This document shows, one piece after another, positions 29,409 through 37,350 of a stretch of DNA of 64,000 nucleotides. Under the pieces are notes generated by a model. That model was given only the letters and a program-made list of their open reading frames with translations, was not told where the DNA came from and made no database searches. The number at the start of each line of letters is the position of its first letter. Within the stretch, counting starts at the first letter, position 1. Source of the stretch: Shewanella psychropiezotolerans (GTDB lineage: Bacteria; Pseudomonadota; Gammaproteobacteria; Enterobacterales; Shewanellaceae). The translations under genes were made by a program, and so were the position numbers. The stretch spans positions 2,906,001-2,970,000 of the forward strand of contig NZ_CP041614.1 in NCBI RefSeq assembly GCF_007197555.1, in the 5' to 3' direction.

Positions 29409-29946
29409 TTCAGGGCTAGTGCAAGATACGAACTGGTATCAGAGTCATACCTTTAAGATAGGACTCATAGTCGCGATCACTCTTCAGCTTTCGGTGCTAG
29501 TGGTAGAGTATTTGGGCTCAGTCTGGCCAATTTGGACCGGCACCCCAATCATACTCAAAACCCAGCCTTATGATCCCAGAAGCCTGTTTCGAGGCAATTT
29601 TGTGCGTCTTAGTTATGAAATCAGTCAAGTAGAGAGTGATAATGCCAGTGAATATAAGCTAGGCAGTGTCGTCTACGTCAGTGTCAAAGAAGAACTGAAC
29701 CATTGGCGCTTTCAAAGTATTTCTAAGTTAAAACCGGTAACTGGGCTGTTTATACGTGGAAGGGTCAGGGCTAATTACGGTAACAGTTTATCTATCGAGT
29801 ACGGTATAGAGGCATTTTTCATGCCCAAGGAGAAAGCGCTTTTAGCACAAGAAACCCTGAGGGAAGGAGCATTGATGCGTATCTTTGTGTCGGGAAACGG
29901 TAAAGCCCGCGCGCAGGAATTTGTCTGCCAAGGTGATGCTTGTTGA
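29398..29946 (+). CDS. GDYXXLXY domain protein
   Basis: 182 residues from ATG 29398, preceded by GGAGGG and overlapping the DUF2157 gene. One N-terminal membrane helix (about residues 20-43), then a periplasmic domain with the family motif in the form G-N-F-V-R-L-S-Y within PRSLFRGNFVRLSYEIS; the usual G-D-Y is G-N-F here. Function unknown; partner of the preceding membrane protein by coupling. Confidence 0.82.
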   Translation: MKLNSGLVQDTNWYQSHTFKIGLIVAITLQLSVLVVEYLGSVWPIWTGTPIILKTQPYDPRSLFRGNFVRLSYEISQVESDNASEYKLGSVVYVSVKEELNHWRFQSISKLKPVTGLFIRGRVRANYGNSLSIEYGIEAFFMPKEKALLAQETLREGALMRIFVSGNGKARAQEFVCQGDAC

Positions 29947-29960
29947 GATAACTGACTAAA

Positions 29961-29979
29961 CCCGGAACTCAGTTCCGGG
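29961..29979 (+). terminator. Hairpin after the GDYXXLXY gene
   Basis: Stem CCCGGAAC / GTTCCGGG with loop TCA; the following T tract is poor (TGTTATTGTT), so it is a weak or rho-assisted terminator. Confidence 0.55.
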
Positions 29980-30310
29980 GTGTTATTGTTCTCGTTATTT
30001 TATCACTATTTTATCGTTATGGCTTAAATCGTGCCAATATGGATAAACACCCAAGCCATTAATTCATTTTGATACATGACTCACAAAAATAAGGGCTGAG
30101 TGAAAACACCTCTGGTTTTATGGTAAAAAGCGAGTAGTTTAATGATTGGGTAATGGGGTTCTACTCTATATCAATGGACTGATATTAAACCGCCTTCTGG
30201 GCTGATGACTCCTGGCATTTATAACGAATTAAGATCGTTAGAGGTCGGGCACAGCTGTATCAATTTCCTTCCACAACGGTCTTCCTAGCCATTTAAGCGA
30301 AGAGACTGCT
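29980..30310. other. Intergenic region and leader of the scaffold/GGGtGRT operon
   Basis: About 330 bases without an ORF. An inverted repeat ATATCA-N6-TGATAT lies at 30168-30185 and could be an operator. No known riboswitch was recognised. Confidence 0.45.
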
Positions 30311-31003
30311 ATGAATTATTCTACCGAAATTCAAAATATGTGTCCTATAGCAAGAGGACCCAATCATGCTAATGCGCCCGTCCCCATAGAGGGAAACTTT
30401 ATCCACGTCACAGAAGTCAGCCATATCTCAGGTGTCACCCATGGTGTCGGGACGTGTGCGCCGCAGCAGGGTGCGGCCAAACTGACCCTCAATGTAAAAG
30501 ACGGCATCATCGAAGAGTGCTTGATAGAGACCGTTGGTTGCTCTGGCATGACACATTCAGCCGCCATGGCCTCTGAGATCATGACGGGCAAGACCTTACT
30601 CGAAGCCATGAATACCGATCTTGTGTGTGATGCCATCAATGTGGCCATGCGCGAGCTGTTTCTGCAGATGGCCTACGGACGCAGTCAAACCGCATTCTCT
30701 CAAGGCGGTTTGCCTATTGGGGCCGGGTTGGAAGATTTAGGCAAAGGGCTGCGCTCTCAAGTGGGGACCACCTATGGCACCCGGGCCAAGGGGGTTCGTT
30801 ATCTGGACCTTGCCGAAGGATACATTACCCGAATGGCATTGGATGAAGACACTGAGGTGATCGGTTATGAATATGTGCAACTGGGTAAGATGATGGCATT
30901 AGTGGCCGATGGCGTCGATGCAAATGAAGCCATCGACAGAGCCAAGAGCCATTACGGTCGATTCGATGAAGCCGTGTCATACATTAACCCAAGAAAACAG
31001 TAG
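30311..31003 (+). CDS. NifU/IscU-like iron-sulfur scaffold of the GGGtGRT pair
   Basis: 230 residues. Three IscU/NifU-type cysteine contexts are visible: GTCAPQQGAAKL, ETVGCSGMTHSA and CDAIN. The C-terminal half (RAKGVRYLDLAEGYITRMALDEDTEVIGYEYVQLGK) is specific to the version found next to GGGtGRT proteins. It likely holds or transfers an Fe-S cluster for its partner, whose gene starts 9 bp later. No isc or suf genes are nearby, so this is a dedicated scaffold rather than the general assembly system. Confidence 0.8.
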   Translation: MNYSTEIQNMCPIARGPNHANAPVPIEGNFIHVTEVSHISGVTHGVGTCAPQQGAAKLTLNVKDGIIEECLIETVGCSGMTHSAAMASEIMTGKTLLEAMNTDLVCDAINVAMRELFLQMAYGRSQTAFSQGGLPIGAGLEDLGKGLRSQVGTTYGTRAKGVRYLDLAEGYITRMALDEDTEVIGYEYVQLGKMMALVADGVDANEAIDRAKSHYGRFDEAVSYINPRKQ

Positions 31004-31012
31004 GGGATCATC

Positions 31013-32011
31013 ATGATTGAATTTGAACGTAGCGTGGAACGTATGCCACGTATTCAGCAGATATTGGATATGTATGGCCTAGAGAGTCTAACTAACAGCC
31101 GTGACTTGTGTAATAAGCATGGCTTCGATCCCTTCGACATAGTGAAAGAGACACAAACCATCGCCTTCGATGATGCGGCCTGGGCTTACACCTTAGGGGC
31201 CGCTATTGCCATAAAACAACAGAAGTTTAAGGCCTATGAGGCGGCGAATGCCATCGGTGAAGGCTTGCAGGCTTTCACCATACCTGGCTCGGTAGCTGAG
31301 CAGAGGAAGGTAGGCTTGGGCCACGGCAACCTTGCCTCACGCCTCTTGTCTGAAGAGTCCCGTTGTTTCTGTTTTCTCGCGGGCCATGAATCCTTTGCCG
31401 CAGCCGAGGGGGCCATCAAGATAGCCCAGAATGCCAACAAGGTCAGACAATCGCCTTTAAGGGTGATTCTTAATGGTCTGGGGAAAGATGCGGCCTACCT
31501 TATTGCCCGCATCAATGGTTTTAACTATGTGGAGACTCGGTTTGATTATGCGACCGACGAGCTCAGCGTGGTGCGTGAGAAGCGATTTGGTAAGGACGTG
31601 CGTGGAGAGATCAACTGTTATGGCGCCGATGATGTGATGGAAGGCGTGGCCATCATGCACAAAGAAGGGGTGGATATCTCTATCACAGGCAATTCGACTA
31701 ATCCCACCCGTTTCCAGCATCCTGTGGCCGGCACTTACAAGAAAGAGCGTCTGTTGTTGAAACAAGCTTACTTCTCTGTGGCATCAGGCGGCGGAACCGG
31801 ACGTACTCTGCATCCGGATAATGTTGGCGCCGGCCCTGCTAGCTATGGCATGACAGATACTATGGGTAGGATGCACAGCGATGCCCAGTTTGCAGGCTCT
31901 TCCTCGGTACCCGCCCATGTGGAGATGATGGGTTTGGTTGGCATGGGAAATAACCCTATGGTGGGGGCCAGCGTGGCAATCGCCGTGGCCATCGAACAGG
32001 CGTTTAGTTAA
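31013..32011 (+). CDS. GGGtGRT protein
   Basis: 332 residues. The naming motif appears as SGGGTGRTLHPDN near residue 260, followed by GPASYGMTDTMGRMHSD and a Gly/Met-rich C-terminus. The family is mostly known from anaerobes and its biochemical role is not established as far as I know. GGGGATC precedes the ATG, 9 bp after the scaffold gene, so both are made together. An Fe-S-dependent reaction is inferred from the partner only. Confidence 0.85.
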   Translation: MIEFERSVERMPRIQQILDMYGLESLTNSRDLCNKHGFDPFDIVKETQTIAFDDAAWAYTLGAAIAIKQQKFKAYEAANAIGEGLQAFTIPGSVAEQRKVGLGHGNLASRLLSEESRCFCFLAGHESFAAAEGAIKIAQNANKVRQSPLRVILNGLGKDAAYLIARINGFNYVETRFDYATDELSVVREKRFGKDVRGEINCYGADDVMEGVAIMHKEGVDISITGNSTNPTRFQHPVAGTYKKERLLLKQAYFSVASGGGTGRTLHPDNVGAGPASYGMTDTMGRMHSDAQFAGSSSVPAHVEMMGLVGMGNNPMVGASVAIAVAIEQAFS

Positions 32012-32100
32012 TACCCTAGGTATACAGGCTAGATTTTCCCTTGGTATATTTAGTCAATCAGATGAATAGATTGGGATGACTTTTCGTATTCCAAAAACAG

Positions 32101-32132
32101 AAAAAACCGAAGTCGTGTGACTCCGGTTTTTT
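32101..32132. terminator. Bidirectional terminator between GGGtGRT gene and aceA
   Basis: Inverted repeat AAAAAACCGAAGTC, loop GTGT, GACTCCGGTTTTTT, with one mismatch; works for both converging genes. Confidence 0.88.
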
Positions 32133-32180
32133 GTTTCCCTTATCCCTATTGGGGATTTAGTCGGGGTAGTTAGTAGGGCA

Positions 32181-33764
32181 TTAGCCGAACTGGTTCATGG
32201 TGTTGTCTTTACCCGACGCCTTCAGCGCCTGATCACCAGAGAAGTATTCCTTGTGAGCATCACCCATATCTGAGCCAGCCATGTTCTGGTGCTTAACACA
32301 GGCGATACCCTGGCGGATCTCTTTGCGCTGCACATTAGCCACATAACCTAGCATGCCTTGGTCACCGAAGTACTCTTTCGCCAAGTTGTCCGTAGACAAG
32401 GCAGCCGTGTGGTAAGTCGGTAGCGTGATCAGGTGATGGAAGATACCGGCTTCACGGGCTGAGTCGGCCTGGAAGGTACGGATTTTCTCGTCCGCCTGAA
32501 TACCGAGTTCAGTTTCGTCATACTTGATATTCATCAAGTCAGCACGTTCGTAACTTGATACATCATTACCAGCTTCTTGCATGATATCAAAGATCTGTTG
32601 ACGGAAGTTAAGCGTCCAGTTAAATGAAGGCGAGTTGTTGTAAACCAGCTTAGCATTTGGCACGACTTCACGAATGGCATTGACCATGGCACCAATCTGA
32701 GCCACATGAGGCTTCTCGGTCTCAATCCACAATAAGTCAGCGCCGTTCTGAAGACTGGTGATACAGTCGAGCACACAGCGCTCTTCACCAGTACCCGCGC
32801 GGAATTTAAACAGGCCATTGGGTAGACGTGAAGGCTTAACCAGCTTATCGCCGCGCTTAAACACTACGTCGCCATTTTCTAAGTTGTCGCTAGTGACTTC
32901 TTCTACTTCGATGAAAGAGTTGTACTTGTCACCCAAATCACCCGGCTCTGAAGTTACCGCAATCTTCTGCGTCAGACCCGCACCGAGAGAATCGGTACGT
33001 GCCACGATAACGCCATCATCGATGCCAAGTTCTAAGAAGGCATAACGTACGGCATTGATCTTAGCCAAAAACTCAACATGAGGAACCGTTACCTTGCCGT
33101 CTTGGTGACCACATTGCTTTACATCGGAAACCTGATTTTCAAGCTGTATACAACAGGCACCGGCTTCAATCATCTGCTTAGCCATCAGGTAAGTGGCTTC
33201 TTCGTTGCCAAAACCTGCATCGATATCGGCAATAATAGGTACAACATGGGTCTCGAAATTATCTATCTTATCCTGAATCGCGGCTTTATCGGCGGCGTCG
33301 GCATTATCAAGTTCACGGAACAGGCCGCCCAACTCACGAGCATCGGCTTGGCGAAGGAAAGTATAAAGCTCGGCAATTAGGCTAGCGACTGAAGTCTTCT
33401 CATGCATTGATTGGTCAGGCAGAGGACCGAACTCACTGCGAAGGGCTGCAACCATCCAACCCGAAAGATAGAGGTAACGTCGTTTCGTAGTCAAAAGATG
33501 CTTCTTAATCGCAATCATCTTCTGTTGGCCGATGAAACCGTGCCAACATCCTAGTGATTGAGTGTACTGAGAGCTATCAGCATCATAGTTAGCCATGTCT
33601 TCACGCATTATCTTGGCGGTATACTTAGCTATGTCTAAACCCGTCTTAAATTGGTTCTGAGTGCGCATACGAGCGACTGACTCAGGATTGATTGCATTCC
33701 AGGCACTACCTTCATTCTCAATCAAGCTTGCTGCAGTATCAATATCGGTTCGGTAATTTGACAT
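32181..33764 (-). CDS. aceA: Isocitrate lyase
   Basis: 527 residues from the ATG at 33764, with AGGAAGGGA upstream; the frame is open further but without a site. It is the long isocitrate lyase form. The active-site region reads DVKQCGHQDGK (K-Q-C-G-H in place of the common K-K-C-G-H), and VARTDSLGA, LWIETEKP and YNNSPSFNW are present. It splits isocitrate into glyoxylate and succinate, the first step of the glyoxylate shunt. It is divergent from a LysR gene and near glcB, which uses the glyoxylate. Confidence 0.95.
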   Translation of the reverse strand: MSNYRTDIDTAASLIENEGSAWNAINPESVARMRTQNQFKTGLDIAKYTAKIMREDMANYDADSSQYTQSLGCWHGFIGQQKMIAIKKHLLTTKRRYLYLSGWMVAALRSEFGPLPDQSMHEKTSVASLIAELYTFLRQADARELGGLFRELDNADAADKAAIQDKIDNFETHVVPIIADIDAGFGNEEATYLMAKQMIEAGACCIQLENQVSDVKQCGHQDGKVTVPHVEFLAKINAVRYAFLELGIDDGVIVARTDSLGAGLTQKIAVTSEPGDLGDKYNSFIEVEEVTSDNLENGDVVFKRGDKLVKPSRLPNGLFKFRAGTGEERCVLDCITSLQNGADLLWIETEKPHVAQIGAMVNAIREVVPNAKLVYNNSPSFNWTLNFRQQIFDIMQEAGNDVSSYERADLMNIKYDETELGIQADEKIRTFQADSAREAGIFHHLITLPTYHTAALSTDNLAKEYFGDQGMLGYVANVQRKEIRQGIACVKHQNMAGSDMGDAHKEYFSGDQALKASGKDNTMNQFG

Positions 33765-33833
33765 GGTAAGTCCCTTCCTACAAAAAATAATTATCAACGA
33801 TTGCTTCCGTTCAAAATAATAGTAATATTGAGC

Positions 33834-33850
33834 TAAATTAGTCTAATTTA
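33834..33850. promoter_or_regulatory. 17-bp palindrome between aceA and lysR, candidate LysR operator
   Basis: Perfect palindrome TAAATTAGTCTAATTTA, containing T-N11-A spacing typical of LysR-family sites, placed 27 bp before the lysR start and 70 bp before the aceA start. A related sequence lies before glcB at 34883-34903. Confidence 0.55.
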
Positions 33851-33876
33851 TAGTAATTATCTTCGGTATTTGTTTT

Positions 33877-34719
33877 ATGAATATATCTCGTATTGACCTG
33901 AATTTGTTGGTTTATTTTGATGTCTTGCTCAGGGAGTTGAATGTAACCCGAGCCGCAGATCAGCTGGGGATCAGCCAACCGGCCATGAGTAATGGTCTTA
34001 AAAGGTTAAGGGTTTTGTTCGACGATCCGCTCTTAATCAGAACCAGTAAGGGGATGACACCGACAGAGAGGGCAAGTGAGTTAAAACCTGTGATCCGTGA
34101 GCTATTAATTGGGCTGGAGAAAGCCGTACAACCCAAAGCCGAGTTTAATGCATTAGAGAGTGAGCAAGTGTTTCGCATGATGGCGTCGGATTATGCCGAG
34201 TCTACCCTTATTCCCTTGTTGATCGCTCGCTTGCGTAATGAAGCACCGAAAGTCATTTTGGATATCATGACCCCAAGCGATGTCAATTTTGCCGATGTGG
34301 AACAGGGTAGAGTGGATATGGCGATTAACCGCTTCGATGAAATCCCTCAATCTTTTCATCAAAAAGTGCTCTGGAAAGATACATTCAGTTGCCTCATTAA
34401 CCGCACTAATCCAGTATTGAGGGACTTTAATTTAGACAATTATCTTAAGTCTCATCACGTCTGGGTGAGTAAGACCGGCATGGGGGTCGGGGTCGGCATG
34501 GATCCCGATGATGTCCAACGTCTGGGCTGGGTAGATGAGGCCCTCGCAAAAATTGGTGCAAAACGTCGTATCACAGTATTCACCCGAAATTATCAAGCGG
34601 CCAGTTCATTGGCGGAGAGGCAAGATTTGATTGCCACTGTGCCCAGTAAAATGGCCAGATTACAGCAAGATAATACCCGAGTCAGTATAGTGACACCGCC
34701 ATTCGATATCCCCCCATAG
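33877..34719 (+). CDS. LysR-family regulator of the glyoxylate shunt, C-terminus lost to a frameshift
   Basis: 280 residues as written. N-terminal winged helix (NVTRAADQLGISQPAMSNGLKRLR, residues ~20-43) and a substrate-binding domain. Translation stops at PFDIPP. The next frame continues from 34716 as P-I-E-L-T-M-A-W-S and ends at 34820, giving a normal LysR length of about 314 residues if a run of six C (34710-34715) had one more. It is divergent from aceA, with glcB next on the same strand, so regulation of both is likely. The effector is unknown. Confidence 0.85.
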   Translation: MNISRIDLNLLVYFDVLLRELNVTRAADQLGISQPAMSNGLKRLRVLFDDPLLIRTSKGMTPTERASELKPVIRELLIGLEKAVQPKAEFNALESEQVFRMMASDYAESTLIPLLIARLRNEAPKVILDIMTPSDVNFADVEQGRVDMAINRFDEIPQSFHQKVLWKDTFSCLINRTNPVLRDFNLDNYLKSHHVWVSKTGMGVGVGMDPDDVQRLGWVDEALAKIGAKRRITVFTRNYQAASSLAERQDLIATVPSKMARLQQDNTRVSIVTPPFDIPP

Positions 34720-34820
34720 AGTTGACCATGGCCTGGAGCCCCTTATTGCAACATAATCCGGCTCACAGATGGATGAGAGAACTCATCACTGAAACTGCCA
34801 GAATCATAGATAGATTCTAG
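34716..34820 (+). other. Displaced C-terminal tail of the LysR gene
   Basis: The -1 frame codes for about 34 residues typical of the end of a LysR effector domain (AWSPLLQHNPAHRWMRELI), stopping at TAG 34818-34820. The junction is the C run at 34710-34715. Confidence 0.75.
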
Positions 34821-34882
34821 TCATTGGACATCAAGTTTTATTTAAGTAATATAAGTTTTATGAATGCTAGCTATAACTACGA

Positions 34883-34903
34883 TAAATTAGTGATATACAT
34901 TTA
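34883..34903. promoter_or_regulatory. Imperfect palindrome before glcB, related to the aceA-lysR site
   Basis: TAAATTAGT shares nine bases with the 17-bp palindrome at 33834-33850 and is followed by ATTTA, giving outer arms TAAAT/ATTTA. It lies 140 bp before the glcB ATG. Confidence 0.4.
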
Positions 34904-35042
34904 GGCTGGATAAACTGAACAAAACTTCTACTAACATTCTGCTCTTATGAGTCTTCATGTAGAGTGAGGTTCAATCGGCTTCATTTTTTAGCAATAGAGA
35001 CAGGCACGACATAGTCAATGACACCTATCGGAAGGGAAAAAT

Positions 35043-37211
35043 ATGACATCACGTATTCAAGTTGGCAATTTACAGGTCGCTACATCATTATTTAAATTAG
35101 TTAATGAGCAGATTATTCCTGGGACCGACATCTCATCGGAAAGGTTTTGGAACTCACTTGAATCCATTATTGATGATCTAACGCCAAAGAATAGAAGTTT
35201 ATTGGCCCGCCGCGATGAGTTACAAGCTCAGATAGATAAGTGGCATACAGATAATAAAGTCCATGATCCTCTGGCCTATAAAGCATTTTTGCAAGAGATA
35301 GATTACCTCGTTCCAGAAGGCGACGATTTCAGTATTACCACAGAAAATGTAGATATTGAAATTGCCCAGCAAGCGGGTCCTCAGCTTGTAGTCCCGGTTA
35401 AAAATGCCCGTTTTGCCCTAAATGCTGCGAATGCGCGATGGGGTAGTTTATATGATGCCCTCTATGGTACCGATGCCATCAGTGAAGAAGGCGGCGCCGA
35501 GATGGGTAGCGGTTTCAATCCGGTACGTGGTAGTAAGGTGATAGCGTTTGCCAAGCAACACTTAGATCAACTGGCTCCTTTAGCGGTAGGCAGCCATCGC
35601 GAGGCAAGCCATTACCAAATAGATGGAAACCAGCTGGTTATCACCCTAAGGGATGGAACTGATACTGGGCTCAAGCAGCCTGAAAAGTTGGTGGGTTATC
35701 TCGGTAATTTGGTTGCTCCCCATGCAGTCTTACTCAAAAATAATGGTCTGCATGTGGAGATCCAGATAGACAGACATCACGTCATAGGTAAGACAGATCT
35801 GGCTGGCATGAAAGATCTGCTGGTAGAAGCTGCTGTGACCACCATCATGGATTGTGAAGACTCGGTGGCTGCTGTCGATGCCGAAGATAAGTGTGAGGTC
35901 TATCAAAACTGGTTAGGCTTAATGAAAGGCGATCTCAAAGCCCATCTGACTAAAGGCGACAAGACCATCACTCGAGAGCTCAACCTTGATCGTCATTATC
36001 TGTGTCCTCTTGGAAGGGAGTTTACTCTGCCTGGTCGAAGCCTGTTATTTATCCGGAACGTCGGTCACTTGATGACCAATGATGCCATTTTAGACAAGGC
36101 GGGTGATGAGGTTCCCGAGGGGATCTTAGATGGCATGGTGTCGGTGCTGGCTGCAATGCACGATCTTAAGGGCAATAATAAGCAGCGGACTAATAGCCGA
36201 GCTGGATCGATCAATATTGTTAAACCTAAGATGCATGGACCGGATGAGGTGGCGTTTACCTGTGAGCTGTTTACCCGCATCGAAGATGCGCTGAGCCTGT
36301 CCAGAAATACCATCAAACTTGGGATCATGGATGAAGAGCGCAGGACGACAGTAAACTTAAAAGAGTGTATTCGCGTGGCTAAGGAGAGAGTGGTGTTTAT
36401 TAACACAGGATTTCTCGATAGAACTGGCGATGAGATCCATACCTCTATGCTCGCCGGGCCTTTTGTGCCAAAAACACAGATGAAACAGCAAGCCTGGATC
36501 AATGCCTATGAGGATTGGAATGTCGATGTCGGTCTGGCATGTGGTTTACCTGGTCGTGCTCAGATTGGCAAGGGGATGTGGGCCATGCCAGATGAGATGG
36601 CGTCCATGCTTGCACAAAAGTCAGCCCATCCCAATGCGGGGGCTAACACTGCCTGGGTGCCATCACCCAATGGCGCCATACTGCATTCGACTCATTATCA
36701 TCAGATCAACGTCGCCGAGAAACAGCTGGAATTGTCTAACAGAACCCATGCTAAATTAGATGACATTCTGACCATTCCCTTGTTATCGGAAACCTTGACA
36801 GATGAGCAGATCCAACGTGAACTCGACAACAATGCCCAGGGGATCTTAGGTTACGTTGTGCGTTGGATTGATCATGGTGTCGGTTGCTCGAAAGTGCCCG
36901 ATATCAATAACGTGGGCCTAATGGAAGACAGGGCAACCTTGAGAATATCATCACAATATATTGCCAATTGGCTGGAGCATAAGATCTGCACCGAAGAGCA
37001 AGTTACCGCGTCCATGAAGAGGATGGCTGCTGTTGTCGATAAGCAAAATGTCGGTGATGCGCTCTATCACAAAATGGCGCCAGATTTCAGCGGTATCGCC
37101 TTTAACACGGCGCTTGATCTGGTGTTCAAAGGAAAAGAGCAGCCTTCGGGTTACACTGAGCCCTTGCTGCACGCTTATCGGATTAAAAAGAAGGCTGAGC
37201 AAGCTCAATAA
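35043..37211 (+). CDS. glcB: Malate synthase G
   Basis: 722 residues, the length of the GlcB type rather than the ~530-residue AceB. Typical segments: [46 protein letters not shown] and [18 protein letters not shown]. It condenses glyoxylate with acetyl-CoA to malate, completing the shunt begun by AceA. GGAAGGGA lies upstream of the ATG. Own terminator follows. Confidence 0.95.
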   Translation: MTSRIQVGNLQVATSLFKLVNEQIIPGTDISSERFWNSLESIIDDLTPKNRSLLARRDELQAQIDKWHTDNKVHDPLAYKAFLQEIDYLVPEGDDFSITTENVDIEIAQQAGPQLVVPVKNARFALNAANARWGSLYDALYGTDAISEEGGAEMGSGFNPVRGSKVIAFAKQHLDQLAPLAVGSHREASHYQIDGNQLVITLRDGTDTGLKQPEKLVGYLGNLVAPHAVLLKNNGLHVEIQIDRHHVIGKTDLAGMKDLLVEAAVTTIMDCEDSVAAVDAEDKCEVYQNWLGLMKGDLKAHLTKGDKTITRELNLDRHYLCPLGREFTLPGRSLLFIRNVGHLMTNDAILDKAGDEVPEGILDGMVSVLAAMHDLKGNNKQRTNSRAGSINIVKPKMHGPDEVAFTCELFTRIEDALSLSRNTIKLGIMDEERRTTVNLKECIRVAKERVVFINTGFLDRTGDEIHTSMLAGPFVPKTQMKQQAWINAYEDWNVDVGLACGLPGRAQIGKGMWAMPDEMASMLAQKSAHPNAGANTAWVPSPNGAILHSTHYHQINVAEKQLELSNRTHAKLDDILTIPLLSETLTDEQIQRELDNNAQGILGYVVRWIDHGVGCSKVPDINNVGLMEDRATLRISSQYIANWLEHKICTEEQVTASMKRMAAVVDKQNVGDALYHKMAPDFSGIAFNTALDLVFKGKEQPSGYTEPLLHAYRIKKKAEQAQ

Positions 37212-37247
37212 AATAGATACGCCACCATCCCTTTGATATTTTAAATA

Positions 37248-37285
37248 AAAAGCCAGTTAACATTATGATGTTAACTGGCTTTCTT
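37248..37285. terminator. Strong hairpin terminator between glcB and adhE
   Basis: Perfect 13-bp stem AGCCAGTTAACAT / ATGTTAACTGGCT, loop TATG, flanked by A and T runs. The genes converge, so it can serve both. Confidence 0.85.
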
Positions 37286-37350
37286 ATACGGCTGATTTTA
37301 TACCGATTGGGAGCAGCTAGTGTTTAGACCCTATGCACATGGAACTGGTA

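Noticed and set aside
32758..33380. Two ~100-codon plus-strand frames opposite aceA
   Set aside because: Shadows of isocitrate lyase; no ribosome binding sites.
36065..36502. 145-codon minus-strand frame within glcB
   Set aside because: Antisense shadow of malate synthase G.
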